A stretch of DNA of 64,000 bases from Paraburkholderia sp. IMGN_8 (GCF_038050405.1 NZ_CP150900.1:682001-746000), one strand, 5' to 3'; positions 38,675-47,896 are shown, counted from the first letter of the stretch. Translations and numbers: made by a program. Notes: generated from the letters alone by a model not told the origin.

Positions 38675-38751
38675 GGCCCGGCTAAGGTCCCTGGCACCGA
38701 GCGCGTGCGGCGGGTTTCTGTTTCAGGGAGCCCGCCTCACGCAGTCGGCAA

Positions 38752-38787
38752 TAAAAAAATGCCACGGCATGCCGTGGCATTTTTTTT
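38752..38787. terminator. Bidirectional rho-independent terminator after efflux operon
   Basis: A perfect 22-bp palindrome, ATGCCACGGCA / TGCCGTGGCAT, flanked by seven A on the left and eight T on the right. It serves both the efflux operon and the convergent permease gene. Confidence 0.92.
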
Positions 38788-38826
38788 ATCCGCAGCGCCT
38801 GCGCGGCGCTCGCCAGCGTGTGACGC

Positions 38827-40236
38827 TCAATGCACGTCCACTGCCCGCAGCACCTCGTCACGCTGCGGTTCATTGCCGCCGCGCCCGTCGAAATCGTGCC
38901 CTGCCCGGCGAATTTCACTCTGCGCTTTCTTCTCGCTTTTGACGCCGTTGAAGATCAGGTTCAGCACTACCGCCGACACCGACGCTAGCAAGATCCCGCT
39001 ATGCAGGAGCGGCGACAGGGCAGGCGGCAGCTTCGAGAAGAAGTGCGGCGACACCACCGGCACCAGACCCAGACCGATACTCACCGCGACGATGAACAGG
39101 TTGTGGTGGTTCTTTACGAAGTCGACCTTCGACAGCACCTTGATGCCGTTCGCCGCGACCATCCCGAACATCACGATGCCGGCACCGCCGAGCACGAAGG
39201 CCGGCACCGACGCCACCACTTGCGCCATCTTCGGGAACAGGCCCAGCAGCACCAGGATCACGCCGCCCATCGCGCAAACGAAGCGGCTCTTCACGCCCGT
39301 CACGCCGATCAGGCCGACGTTCTGCGAGAACGAGGTATGCGGGAACGAGTTGAAGATGCCGCCGATCAACGTGCCCAGACCGTCGACGCGCAGGCCGCGC
39401 ACCAGCGTCTTCTGATCGACCGGACGATCGACCATGTCGCCGACCGCGAGGAACATGCCGGTCGATTCGATGAAGGTGACGAACATCACGGTGACCATCG
39501 TCGCGATCGAAAGCGGATCGAAATGCGGCAGGCCGAAGTTGAACGGCATCACGAAGCCGACCCACGGTGCATGCGTGACGCCTTCCATGTTGACGCGGCC
39601 GAGCGCCAGCGCGATCACGAAGCCCGCCACGATACCGAGCAGCACGGAAATGTTGGCGATAAAGCCTTTGGCGAACTTGTTGATGAGCAGAATCAGCATC
39701 AGCACGAGCAGTGACAGGCCCAGATACACCGGATTGCCGTAGTCAGGATTGCCGACGCCGCCGGCCGCCCAGTTGATGCCCACCTCCATCAATGACAGAC
39801 CGATCACCGAGATCACCACGCCGACCACGACCGGCGGGAAGAAGCGCAGCAACTTGCCGATTGCCGGTGCGAGGAGGATGCCCACGACCCCGGCCGCGAT
39901 CGTCGAGCCGAAGATGTCGAGAATGCCGAGTGAAGGATTGGTGCCGATCGCGACCATCGGACCGACGGCGGCGAACGTGCAACCCATGATGACCGGCAGA
40001 CGGATGCCGAAGATCCACAGACCGAGCGTCTGAATCAGCGTGGCGATGCCGCAGGAAAACAGATCGGCGCTGATCAGGAACGCGATCTGGTCTTTCGGCA
40101 GCTTGAGCGCCGCGCCGATGATCAGCGGCACCGCGACTGCGCCTGCGTACATCACCAGAACGTGCTGAATGCCGAGCGTGAGCAACTGGCCCGCGGGCAG
40201 CCGCTCGTCGCACGGGTGAACCGTGTTCGATTGCAT
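38827..40236 (-). CDS. NCS2-family nucleobase:cation symporter (xanthine/uric acid type)
   Basis: 469 residues from ATG at 40236; the longer frame's first 24 residues lack family character. It has about 12-14 membrane segments. The NCS2 signature QNVGLIGVTGVKSR is present, as are QHVLVMYAGAVAVPLIIG at the start and the acidic ATMVTVMFVTFIESTGMFLA helix. NCS2 members import purines or uracil with protons; the sequence type suggests xanthine or urate rather than uracil. Alone in its transcript and divergent from the FGGY kinase gene. Confidence 0.88.
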   Translation of the reverse strand: MQSNTVHPCDERLPAGQLLTLGIQHVLVMYAGAVAVPLIIGAALKLPKDQIAFLISADLFSCGIATLIQTLGLWIFGIRLPVIMGCTFAAVGPMVAIGTNPSLGILDIFGSTIAAGVVGILLAPAIGKLLRFFPPVVVGVVISVIGLSLMEVGINWAAGGVGNPDYGNPVYLGLSLLVLMLILLINKFAKGFIANISVLLGIVAGFVIALALGRVNMEGVTHAPWVGFVMPFNFGLPHFDPLSIATMVTVMFVTFIESTGMFLAVGDMVDRPVDQKTLVRGLRVDGLGTLIGGIFNSFPHTSFSQNVGLIGVTGVKSRFVCAMGGVILVLLGLFPKMAQVVASVPAFVLGGAGIVMFGMVAANGIKVLSKVDFVKNHHNLFIVAVSIGLGLVPVVSPHFFSKLPPALSPLLHSGILLASVSAVVLNLIFNGVKSEKKAQSEIRRAGHDFDGRGGNEPQRDEVLRAVDVH

Positions 40237-40660
40237 TTTGTCTCTCTCCACTATCTCGTTTTGGGATGACTCCAAGGTATGTGGAACGAAAAAGTGCAAC
40301 AAGACCACTGGGGCCTATTCCGGCATTCCCGGTGACGATATGCGTGAGGGGCGTTTGAAAGTCAAAAGAAATGCGCGCACCGCACAAAACGGCGGCAAGC
40401 CCTGTGCAGCGGCGACGCGTGGCGGCGCGCGGCGCAGTCCGGCTTCAGGAGATATGTGTGAGAATCAATGAGGTGTATCTCGCTCGGCGCATAGTGCTGT
40501 TTTCGTGTGGCTCGCGGCGTGGCGGGGTTAACCCGCGAATCACGGTTTTCCGCGTGAGTTCGGACGCGTTTCCGAACCGGGCCCGCGATGACGGACAATG
40601 CACCACTCCCGGCACCTTCTGCGTGCTTATTCCCATGCCTGACCTGACGTTTTTTCGCTC
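40237..40660. other. Divergent region between purine permease and FGGY kinase
   Basis: 424 bp. I see no protein-like frame, repeat, riboswitch or clear terminator; it should hold both promoters. AT content is a little higher at 40240-40300, next to the permease start. Confidence 0.4.
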
Positions 40661-42094
40661 ATGAGTTTTCTTGGCATCGACCTCGGCACCGGCTCTCTCA
40701 AAGTAGCAATCGTCGACGAAAACGGCCGCGAGCAAGCGGCGGCGAGCGTCGCTTATGCACTCGATACACCGCATCCCGGTTGGGCGGAAACGTCGGTGCA
40801 AACCTGGTGGCGTGCGCTCTGCGAGGCGGCGGCGCGTTTGCCCGCCGATTTGCGTCGCGACGTTCAGGCGATCGGCTTCTCCGGACAGATGCACGGCGTC
40901 GTGTTAATCGACGCCGATGGCGAAGCGGTGCGCCCAGCGATGCTCTGGCCCGACACGCGTGCCTTGACGTTGCTCGATCTATGGCCTGAGCCGCAAGCCA
41001 ATCCTGTTGCGCCCGGCATGGCCGGTCCGCTGCTGCGCTGGATCGTGCAGCATGAACCGCAGTCCGCGCGAAAGACGCGTTGGGCGCTGCAACCTAAGGA
41101 CTGGTTGCGCGTCGCCTTGGGCGGCGTGATCGCGACCGATCCGTCCGATGCCTGCGCGACCGCGCTTGCCGATCCTGCGGGCGTGTGGGATCGCGCGTTG
41201 CTCGACCGGCTCGCGTTGCCGCATGAATGGTTTGCGCCGTTGGCGCCCTCGTATGCGGCGGGCGGCGTGTTGTCGGAGCAGGCCGCGCAAGCGCTCGGTC
41301 TGTGCGCCGGCATTGTGCTCGCGACCGGCGCCGCCGATACGCCATGCGCGGCGCTCGGCAGCGGTCTTGCTCGCGACGGCGACGCGCTGCTGACCACCGG
41401 CACCGGCGGACAGATCGTCGTGCTTGCCGAACACACGCCGGCCGCGGTGCGAGGCTTGCATCGGTATCGCGCGGCGAGCGATCACTGGTATCGGATGGCG
41501 GCGATGCAAAACGTCGGCGTCGCGCTTGAACGTGTGCGGGGTTGGCTGTCGTATGAGTGGGCCGATGCTTATCGAGCAGCATTCGGCGACACCGAAGCCG
41601 CAGCAGCAGGTCTCACGTTTCTGCCATACCTCACCGGCGAGCGCACGCCCTGGCTCAATCCGGCCGCGCGTGGCGGCTGGCTCGGCCTCGCACTCGACCA
41701 CACGCGCGGCACGATGATGCGTGCGGCTTTCGAAGGCGTGGCGTTCTCGTTGCGCGCCGGGCTCGATGCGATTCGTCAGAGTGGCGCGACGGTCGCCACA
41801 TTGAAGCTCGCCGGCGGCGGTTCCGTGGATGCACGCTGGCGGCAGTTGCTTGCCGATGCGCTCAACGTCGAGCTGTATGCGGTCGATTGTCCCAACGCGG
41901 CGCCGCGTGGTGCGGCGATCCTCGGCGGCCTGGCGAGCGGCCACTGGCATGCGGGCGATCTGGCGGCATTGGCGCCGGGTGCAACGCGTGTCGCCGGTCC
42001 GCAAGGCGATGCAGCGCTCGCCGGGCGTTACGCGCGCTTTCTCGATCTGTATGGCCGCGTCGAAACCTGGTTCGGCGAAGACAAGGCCCAGTAA
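40661..42094 (+). CDS. FGGY-family carbohydrate kinase, xylulokinase-like
   Basis: 477 residues. FGGY features: FLGIDLGTGSLKVAIVDENG (phosphate 1 loop), GFSGQMHGVVLIDADG, ATGAADTPCAALGSG (probable catalytic Asp), FLPYLTGERTPWLNP and LKLAGGGSVDARWRQLLADA. These are characteristic of XylB-type kinases, which phosphorylate D-xylulose. A second xylulokinase (55053-56534) lies in the polyol cluster with a different sequence, so this one may act on another ketose. No isomerase or transporter flanks it; downstream is formaldehyde detoxification. Confidence 0.8.
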   Translation: MSFLGIDLGTGSLKVAIVDENGREQAAASVAYALDTPHPGWAETSVQTWWRALCEAAARLPADLRRDVQAIGFSGQMHGVVLIDADGEAVRPAMLWPDTRALTLLDLWPEPQANPVAPGMAGPLLRWIVQHEPQSARKTRWALQPKDWLRVALGGVIATDPSDACATALADPAGVWDRALLDRLALPHEWFAPLAPSYAAGGVLSEQAAQALGLCAGIVLATGAADTPCAALGSGLARDGDALLTTGTGGQIVVLAEHTPAAVRGLHRYRAASDHWYRMAAMQNVGVALERVRGWLSYEWADAYRAAFGDTEAAAAGLTFLPYLTGERTPWLNPAARGGWLGLALDHTRGTMMRAAFEGVAFSLRAGLDAIRQSGATVATLKLAGGGSVDARWRQLLADALNVELYAVDCPNAAPRGAAILGGLASGHWHAGDLAALAPGATRVAGPQGDAALAGRYARFLDLYGRVETWFGEDKAQ

Positions 42095-42342
42095 CCGGGG
42101 CGATGTCACGTTCAGACAATGCCGCGACGCACTTTGCAATACCATGACGACTTTCGCGCGCTAAGTTATTCCTGCGTTATCCCTGAGTTATCCGTGGGGA
42201 CGCGCTGCCGCGCGCCAGCCACACCATCCGTGCGCAGCGCGGTACACGAATTAACTGCAGCAGCCGAACCGCGACACCGGCGCACCGCGAGAAATCTCGC
42301 CGCGACGCGCCACGCATTCACAGACTCACAGGAGCATTCACG

Positions 42343-43449
42343 ATGAAGACCAAAGCAGCAATCGCATGGAAAGCAGGCGCCCCGTTGACGATCGAGGAAG
42401 TGGATCTGGAAGGGCCGCGCGCCGGTGAAGTGCTGATCGAAGTGAAGGCGACGGGCATCTGCCACACCGACTACTACACGCTGTCCGGCGCGGACCCGGA
42501 GGGCATCTTCCCGGCGATTCTCGGCCATGAAGGCGCTGGCGTGATCGTCGATGTCGGTCCGGGTGTCGGCACGCTGAAGAAGGGCGATCACGTGATTCCG
42601 CTCTACACGCCGGAATGCCGCCAGTGCAAATTCTGCCTGTCGCGCAAGACCAATCTCTGCCAGGCGATCCGCTCGACGCAGGGCAAGGGTCTGATGCCCG
42701 ATGCCACGTCGCGTTTCTCGCTCGACGGCAAGCCGCTGTTTCACTACATGGGCACGTCCACGTTTTCGAACTACATCGTCGTGCCGGAAATCGCGGTCGC
42801 GAAGGTGCGTGAAGACGCACCGTTCGACAAGATCTGCTACATCGGCTGCGGCGTGACGACGGGCGTCGGCGCGGTCGTGTATTCGGCGAAGGTGGAAGCG
42901 GGCGCGAACGTGGTGGTGTTCGGTCTCGGCGGCATCGGCTTGAATGTGATCCAGGGTGCGAAGATGGTCGGCGCGGACAAGATCATCGGCGTCGATATCA
43001 ACCCGGGCCGCATTGAGCTGGCGAAGAAATTCGGCATGACCCACTTCGTCAACCCGAACGAAGTCGAGAATGTGGTCGACCATATCGTGCAACTCACCGA
43101 CGGTGGCGCGGACTATTCGTTCGAATGCATCGGCAACACGAAGGTGATGCGCCAGGCGCTGGAGTGCACGCACAAGGGTTGGGGGCAGTCGTTCATCATC
43201 GGCGTGGCGGCGGCGGGCGAGGAAATCAGCACGCGTCCGTTCCAGCTGGTGACGGGCCGCGAGTGGAAGGGCTCGGCGTTCGGCGGCGCGCGTGGCCGTA
43301 CCGATGTGCCGAAGATCGTCGACTGGTACATGGAAGGCAAGATCAACATCGACGATCTGATCACGCACCGTCTGCCGCTCGAACGGATCAACGAAGGCTT
43401 CGATCTGATGAAAAAGGGCGAGTCGATCCGCTCGGTCGTGCTGTACTAA
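42343..43449 (+). CDS. frmA: S-(hydroxymethyl)glutathione dehydrogenase / class III alcohol dehydrogenase
   Basis: 368 residues, zinc-dependent medium-chain dehydrogenase. Catalytic zinc ligands are in GICHTDYYT and [17 protein letters not shown]; the structural zinc loop is [15 protein letters not shown]. The cofactor loop is [15 protein letters not shown]. It oxidises the spontaneous formaldehyde-glutathione adduct to S-formylglutathione with NAD+. A GGAG precedes the ATG, and fghA follows after 26 bp, completing the pathway to formate. Confidence 0.95.
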   Translation: MKTKAAIAWKAGAPLTIEEVDLEGPRAGEVLIEVKATGICHTDYYTLSGADPEGIFPAILGHEGAGVIVDVGPGVGTLKKGDHVIPLYTPECRQCKFCLSRKTNLCQAIRSTQGKGLMPDATSRFSLDGKPLFHYMGTSTFSNYIVVPEIAVAKVREDAPFDKICYIGCGVTTGVGAVVYSAKVEAGANVVVFGLGGIGLNVIQGAKMVGADKIIGVDINPGRIELAKKFGMTHFVNPNEVENVVDHIVQLTDGGADYSFECIGNTKVMRQALECTHKGWGQSFIIGVAAAGEEISTRPFQLVTGREWKGSAFGGARGRTDVPKIVDWYMEGKINIDDLITHRLPLERINEGFDLMKKGESIRSVVLY

Positions 43450-43475
43450 TTCTGAACTGAGCGAGGATCATCGCG

Positions 43476-44327
43476 ATGCTTGAGCTATTGTCGTCGCACG
43501 CTTGCCACGGCGGCGAGCAGCGCATCTACCGGCACGACTCGCAGACCATTGGTCTGTCGATGCGCTTCTCGGTGTATCTGCCGTCGCACGCATTGCAGGC
43601 CAACGCGAACGTGCCCGCGCTGTTCTATCTCGCAGGCCTGACTTCCACCGAAGAAACCTTTCCGATCAAGGCAGGCGCGCAGCGCTTTGCCGCGCAGCAC
43701 GGCATCGTTTTAGTCGCGCCGGACACGAGTCCGCGCGGTGCGGGCGTGCCGGGCGAAAGCGCGGCGTGGGATTTTGGCGTGGGGGCGGGCTTCTACGTCG
43801 ATGCGACTCGAGAGCCGTGGTCGAAGCACTATCGGATGTACTCGTACGTGCGCGACGAGCTGCGCGAAACGGTGCTCGCGAATCTGCCGGTGGACGGCGC
43901 GCGCCTTGGCATTTTCGGGCATTCGATGGGTGGTCATGGCGCGCTAGTGCTGGCGCTGCGCAATCCGGAGATTTACCGGTCGGTGTCGGCGTTCGCGCCG
44001 ATTGCCGCGCCTTCACGGTGCCCTTGGGGCAAGAAGGCGTTCGGCGGTTATCTGGGCGAAGACCGTGAAACGTGGAAGCAGTACGACGCGAGCGAGCTCG
44101 TCGCACACGCGTCGCACAAGTTCGCGGCAGGGATTCTGGTCGATCAGGGACTGGCGGATCAGTTTCTCGCCGAGCAGTTGAACCCGGATGTGTTCGAAGC
44201 CGCTTGCAAGGCTGCGGGGCAGGCGCTGACGCTACGCCGCCACGCGGGCTACGACCACGGGTACTACTTCATCTCGACTTTCATCGAAGATCACATCGCG
44301 CATCACGCGAAGGTGCTGCTCGGTTGA
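43476..44327 (+). CDS. fghA: S-formylglutathione hydrolase
   Basis: 283 residues, esterase D type. It hydrolyses S-formylglutathione to formate and glutathione. Landmarks: FYLAGLTSTEETFPIKAGAQ, APDTSPRGAGVPGE, the nucleophile Ser150 in FGHSMGGHGAL, APIAAPSRCPWGKKAFGGYL and the C-terminal HAGYDHGYYFISTFI with catalytic His. It is the second gene of the frmA-fghA operon. Confidence 0.95.
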   Translation: MLELLSSHACHGGEQRIYRHDSQTIGLSMRFSVYLPSHALQANANVPALFYLAGLTSTEETFPIKAGAQRFAAQHGIVLVAPDTSPRGAGVPGESAAWDFGVGAGFYVDATREPWSKHYRMYSYVRDELRETVLANLPVDGARLGIFGHSMGGHGALVLALRNPEIYRSVSAFAPIAAPSRCPWGKKAFGGYLGEDRETWKQYDASELVAHASHKFAAGILVDQGLADQFLAEQLNPDVFEAACKAAGQALTLRRHAGYDHGYYFISTFIEDHIAHHAKVLLG

Positions 44328-44343
44328 AATAGCGCGGAGTGAT

Positions 44344-44369
44344 GCGACGGCATGCAAGCGTGCCGTCGC
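44344..44369. terminator. Stem-loop between fghA and znuB
   Basis: A 9-bp stem GCGACGGCA / TGCCGTCGC with an 8-nt loop between convergent genes. There is no T tract, so termination strength is uncertain. Confidence 0.5.
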
Positions 44370-44387
44370 CACCGCAGCGAGCGCGGC

Positions 44388-45170
44388 TCAATGCCGCCTC
44401 AGCAAACTCCCGCCATACACCAGCGCCGACAGCACGGTGATCCAGAAGCTCGTCGGCCAGTCGGTATAGAACGCCAGAGTCAGACCCAGCCACGCCTGCA
44501 ATAGTGCGAACACGGCTGCGAGCACGAGACCGGTCGAGAGCCGTGTCGTCATGTTCTGCGCAGCGGCGGCCGGGCCGACCATCAGCGTGAACACCAGCAG
44601 CACGCCGACGATCTGCGTACACGCCGCTACCGCCAGCGCCGCGATCGCCAGAAACAGCACCGACACCAGACGCAACGACACGCCCTTGGCTTCGGCCAGT
44701 TCCGGCTGCAACGAAGCGAACAGCAACGGCCGCATGATCGCCGCGAGCGCCAGCAAACTGACGACGCCCAGACCCGCGAGCACGCCGAGGGTCGACGCAT
44801 TCACGCCGAGCACATTGCCGAACAGCAGTGCGGTGACTTGCGTCGCGTACGCGGTGAAGAAGTGCAGGAACAGCAAACCGAAGCCGAGCGACAGCGACAG
44901 GATCACGCCGATCGCCACATCGCGTCCGGCAAGCCGCTCGCCGAGCGCGCCCATGCCGATGCCCGCGGCCAGCGTGAAGCCGATCATCCCCCAGATCGGC
45001 GAAATGCCGATCAGCACCGCACCGGTCGCGCCCGTGAAGCCGACATGCGATAGCGCGTGACCCGCGAAGGTCTGTCCGCGTATCACCAGAAAATAGCCGA
45101 CCACCCCCGACAGCACCGCGACGATCCCCGACGCCGCGAACGCGTTCACCATGAAATCGTATTCAAACAT
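44388..45170 (-). CDS. znuB: Zinc ABC transporter permease ZnuB
   Basis: 260 residues from ATG at 45170; it overlaps the 3' end of znuC by 8 bp. It has 7-8 hydrophobic helices and ABC-3 family features: YDFMVNAFAASGIVAVLSGV, VRGQTFAGHALSHVGFTGAT-like segment and GVSLRLVSVLFLAIAALAVA. With ZnuA and ZnuC it imports zinc across the inner membrane. Last gene of the zur-znuA-znuC-znuB run. Confidence 0.93.
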   Translation of the reverse strand: MFEYDFMVNAFAASGIVAVLSGVVGYFLVIRGQTFAGHALSHVGFTGATGAVLIGISPIWGMIGFTLAAGIGMGALGERLAGRDVAIGVILSLSLGFGLLFLHFFTAYATQVTALLFGNVLGVNASTLGVLAGLGVVSLLALAAIMRPLLFASLQPELAEAKGVSLRLVSVLFLAIAALAVAACTQIVGVLLVFTLMVGPAAAAQNMTTRLSTGLVLAAVFALLQAWLGLTLAFYTDWPTSFWITVLSALVYGGSLLRRH

Positions 45171-46080
45171 CGTGCGTGTGTCCGTCGCGTGAGTCGTGGG
45201 TGTGTGAGTGGCTGTGCGCGTGGCCATGGCCACCGTTTTCGTCGTGTTCGTGCTCGTGATCGTGCTTTTCGACTTCGACGTCGCCCGACATCACGAAGAT
45301 GCGGCCGTTCACGCGCATCACTTCGATCGGCGAACCGTACAGACGCGACAATACGGGTTTGGTAATCACCTCATCGACGGTGCCGAGCGCGGCGACACCG
45401 CTGCCCAGATACAGCACGCGATCGAGCGAGTTCAGCAGCGGATTCAGTTCATGCGCCGAGAACAGCACAGCGATGCCGAGTTCCTGCTGCACGCGCCGCA
45501 CCAGTTCGACCACGCTCTTCTGATGATGCGGATCGAGACTGATTAGCGGTTCGTCGAGCAGCAGCAGTTCGGGATTGCCGAGCAGGCATTGCGCGAGCAG
45601 CAGACGCTGACGCTCGCCCCCCGATAGTTCCGACAACGGCCGCGCGGCCAGCGCACGGCCGCCGACCAGGTCCAGCACCCGCTCGACATCCGCGCGGGTT
45701 TTGCTGTCCGCGTGCGGCACGCCCCACCGGTGGCCGTCGGCGGCCATCGCCACGAAATCGCGGCCACGCACGCGGCGGCCTGCCAGCGCGCTACGCGTCT
45801 GCGGCATATAGCCAATCGACGCATTGCCGCGCTCGACCGGTTGCCCCAGCACGCGGATCGCGCCGCTGACCGCCGGTACGAGACCGAGCACGGCGCGCAT
45901 CAGCGTCGTCTTGCCCGCGCCGTTCGGCCCGAGCACGCCGATGAATTCGCCCTGGTTGACCACGAAGCCGGTGTCGCGCAGGATCGTGCGTCCACCGAGT
46001 TCCAGCGTCACGTGCTCGAGTTCGAGCACGGGCGCGCCGGTTGGTGCATTCGCTGGCGCGCTGCGGCCAGTCACATTCAT
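45163..46080 (-). CDS. znuC: Zinc ABC transporter ATP-binding protein ZnuC with histidine-rich tail
   Basis: 305 residues from ATG at 46080; its start overlaps the znuA stop (ATGA). Walker A is LGPNGAGKTT, the signature is LSGGERQRL, and Walker B is LLLLDEPLISLD. The last 33 residues contain 12 histidines (KHDHEHEHDENGG, then GHGHAHSHSHTHD), which likely bind zinc. Energises zinc import with ZnuB. Such His-rich tails occur in some but not all ZnuC proteins and could sense or buffer cytoplasmic zinc. Confidence 0.93.
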   Translation of the reverse strand: MNVTGRSAPANAPTGAPVLELEHVTLELGGRTILRDTGFVVNQGEFIGVLGPNGAGKTTLMRAVLGLVPAVSGAIRVLGQPVERGNASIGYMPQTRSALAGRRVRGRDFVAMAADGHRWGVPHADSKTRADVERVLDLVGGRALAARPLSELSGGERQRLLLAQCLLGNPELLLLDEPLISLDPHHQKSVVELVRRVQQELGIAVLFSAHELNPLLNSLDRVLYLGSGVAALGTVDEVITKPVLSRLYGSPIEVMRVNGRIFVMSGDVEVEKHDHEHEHDENGGHGHAHSHSHTHDSRDGHTHDV

Positions 46081-47042
46081 TGCGTTTTTCCTTTGCTGGC
46101 TGAGGCGCCCTGGCTGGCTCCGCTTGCATCGCCCGCGGCCAGCGCCGTGGAGAGCGCGTCGAGCTGCGTCAGCATCCACGTCTGATAGGTCTTGCCGGCT
46201 GGCTCGGTTTCGGTGACGCTCATGGCCGGCACCTTCGATTGTTGCGCAAGCTTCAACATGCGTTTGGTCAGGGCCTCGGTTGCCTGGCTGTTATAGATCA
46301 GAACGCGCACGCGCTTTTCGCGCAGATCGCGTTCGAACGCGGCGATATCGGCCGCGCTTGCTTCGGTGTTGTTCATCGTCGCCAGCTGGAAGCGCAGGTT
46401 GCGCATCGTCAGGCCCACCGCGTCCGACATATAGCCGAACACCGGCTCGGTCGCCGTCACCGGTACGCCCGCATAGTGCGCATGCAGTTCGGCGACCTTG
46501 GCGTCGATCGGTTTGAGCGAATCGAGAAACTTCGCGAGGTTCGCATCGTACGCCGACTTGTGCGCCGGGTCAGACGCGACGAGCGCCGCGCTCACCGCGC
46601 GGGCCACCGCGGGCATGGTCGACGGTTCGTACCACAGGTGCGGATTATCGCCGCTCTTCTTGCCGACGAGCTCGGCGGCGACGATCGTGGTGCGCTTCGC
46701 GTTCTTCGAGGCGGCGAGCAGCTTGGCCATCCACGGATCGTAATCGGCGCCGTTGTAGACCACAAGGCTCGCATGCTGCAACGCGCGCGCTGTCTTCGGG
46801 CTGGCTTCGAACAGATGCGGGTCCTGATCGGGGTTGCTGAGGATACTCGTCACGTCGACCCGGTCGCCGCCCAGTTGCTGCACCACGTCGCCGTAGAAGT
46901 TTTCCGCCGCGACCACCGGGATTTTCGCGTCGGCGGCAAACGCGCCATGACCGAGTGCGAGCGCCGCGGCGCCCATGGCCACGTACTTCGACAGCTTCAG
47001 CGCACGGCGCGCCGCGTTCCACATCGAGTCGATTTTTTTCAT
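46077..47042 (-). CDS. znuA: Zinc-binding periplasmic protein ZnuA
   Basis: 321 residues from ATG at 47042. The signal peptide (SKYVAMGAAALALGHGAFAAD) is followed by a cluster A-I binding-protein fold: VVAAENFYGDVVQQLGGDRV, SNPDQDPHLFEASPKTARAL (His ligand), GDNPHLWYEPSTMPAVARAV (His ligand) and VTATEPVFGYMSDAVGL. There is no long His-rich loop, unlike E. coli ZnuA. It delivers zinc to ZnuBC. The zur gene lies only 64 bp upstream on the same strand. Confidence 0.93.
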   Translation of the reverse strand: MKKIDSMWNAARRALKLSKYVAMGAAALALGHGAFAADAKIPVVAAENFYGDVVQQLGGDRVDVTSILSNPDQDPHLFEASPKTARALQHASLVVYNGADYDPWMAKLLAASKNAKRTTIVAAELVGKKSGDNPHLWYEPSTMPAVARAVSAALVASDPAHKSAYDANLAKFLDSLKPIDAKVAELHAHYAGVPVTATEPVFGYMSDAVGLTMRNLRFQLATMNNTEASAADIAAFERDLREKRVRVLIYNSQATEALTKRMLKLAQQSKVPAMSVTETEPAGKTYQTWMLTQLDALSTALAAGDASGASQGASASKGKTQ

Positions 47043-47106
47043 CGTTGTTCCCTGTTGCGTGAGAGTTGAATGAACCACAAACGTTAGGAATGGCGGGCGC
47101 CCGCGC

Positions 47107-47586
47107 TCATCGCAGTGCGCTGCCGGGCTTGGCGGCGTGGGCGCATGCCGCGCACAGGCCGCTCAGTTCGACCACCTGGCGGTGCACTTCGAAGCCGTGC
47201 GCCGGCGCGCTAAGCGACAGTTGCTCGGCGAGTTCGCCGCCTGGAATCTCGACGGTCGCTCCGCACCGGTCGCAGATCAGAAACTGGCTGCGATGCGGTA
47301 CCCCGACTTCGCAGCAGGCAAAAAACGCATTCTTCGATTCGATCCGATGAACGAAGCCGTGCTCGAGCAGAAAATCCAGCGCGCGGTAGACGGTGGTGGG
47401 CGGCATGCGACCGCGCTGCGGTTCAAGGGCATCCAGCAGTTCATAGGCGCCGACCGGCCGGTCGCTGGCGACGATCGCGGCGTACACCTGGCGGCGCAGC
47501 GGCGTGAGCGCGAGGCCGTGCAGGGCAGCGTGCGCTTCGGCATGCGCGAGCCGCACGGCGTGGTGTTCTGCAATCGTGGTAGCCAT
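47107..47586 (-). CDS. zur: Zinc uptake regulator Zur (Fur family)
   Basis: 159 residues. The winged helix contains LTPLRRQVYAAIVASDRPVG and MPPTTVYRALDFLLEHGFVH. The zinc sites are HRSQFLICDRCG and the C-terminal CAACAHA pair; FFACCEVG adds further cysteines. The position directly upstream of znuACB and the metal-site pattern point to Zur rather than Fur. With zinc it would repress the operon, including itself, through the palindrome at 47637-47654. Confidence 0.9.
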   Translation of the reverse strand: MATTIAEHHAVRLAHAEAHAALHGLALTPLRRQVYAAIVASDRPVGAYELLDALEPQRGRMPPTTVYRALDFLLEHGFVHRIESKNAFFACCEVGVPHRSQFLICDRCGATVEIPGGELAEQLSLSAPAHGFEVHRQVVELSGLCAACAHAAKPGSALR

Positions 47587-47636
47587 CAGCGCGGACCTCC
47601 TGACGAACGGGCAAGGCTTCGAAGCGAAGCAAGGTC

Positions 47637-47654
47637 GAAATGATATAACGTATC
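47637..47654 (-). promoter_or_regulatory. Candidate Zur box upstream of zur
   Basis: GAAATGATATAACGTATC: an imperfect inverted repeat GATAT-AAC-GTATC, 51-68 bp upstream of the zur start. It resembles AT-rich Zur boxes of proteobacteria. Confidence 0.5.
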
Positions 47655-47808
47655 TCGAATTTTTGTCAGCGCATTGAGCAGAAAGCAGATCGGCCGTTCG
47701 CGGTTTCTTGTATTAGCGTCTATCGGGCTGGAGACGAGGCGCTGAATTCCTGCCGCGCTGCACCATCGAAATCTGCTCGTGCGGCTTGACATGACCCGGT
47801 GCGTATCC

Positions 47809-47859
47809 GATCATTCGATCACAAACAGAGCAATTGTTCGCGCAATGAGCGTTCGCTCA
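47809..47859 (+). promoter_or_regulatory. Candidate polyol regulator operator upstream of the sorbitol dehydrogenase gene
   Basis: 47809-47839 (GATCATTCGATCACAAACAG, then AGCAATTGTTC) matches, 26 of 31, the sequence read toward dalD at 58200-58170. A perfect inverted repeat TGAGCG-TT-CGCTCA follows at 47846-47859. It lies 38-88 bp before the GTG start of the dehydrogenase gene. Confidence 0.7.
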
Positions 47860-47896
47860 CTGTGCTTCAAGAAGCAAAACGAACCGGAGACAAGCG

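Noticed and set aside
40371..40664. Short open frame upstream of the FGGY kinase gene
   Set aside because: No ribosome site, no conserved features; arginine-rich composition.
42095..42342. Repeated GTTATCC-like words upstream of frmA as a regulator site
   Set aside because: Only two or three imperfect copies and no adjacent regulator gene such as frmR, so chance is likely.
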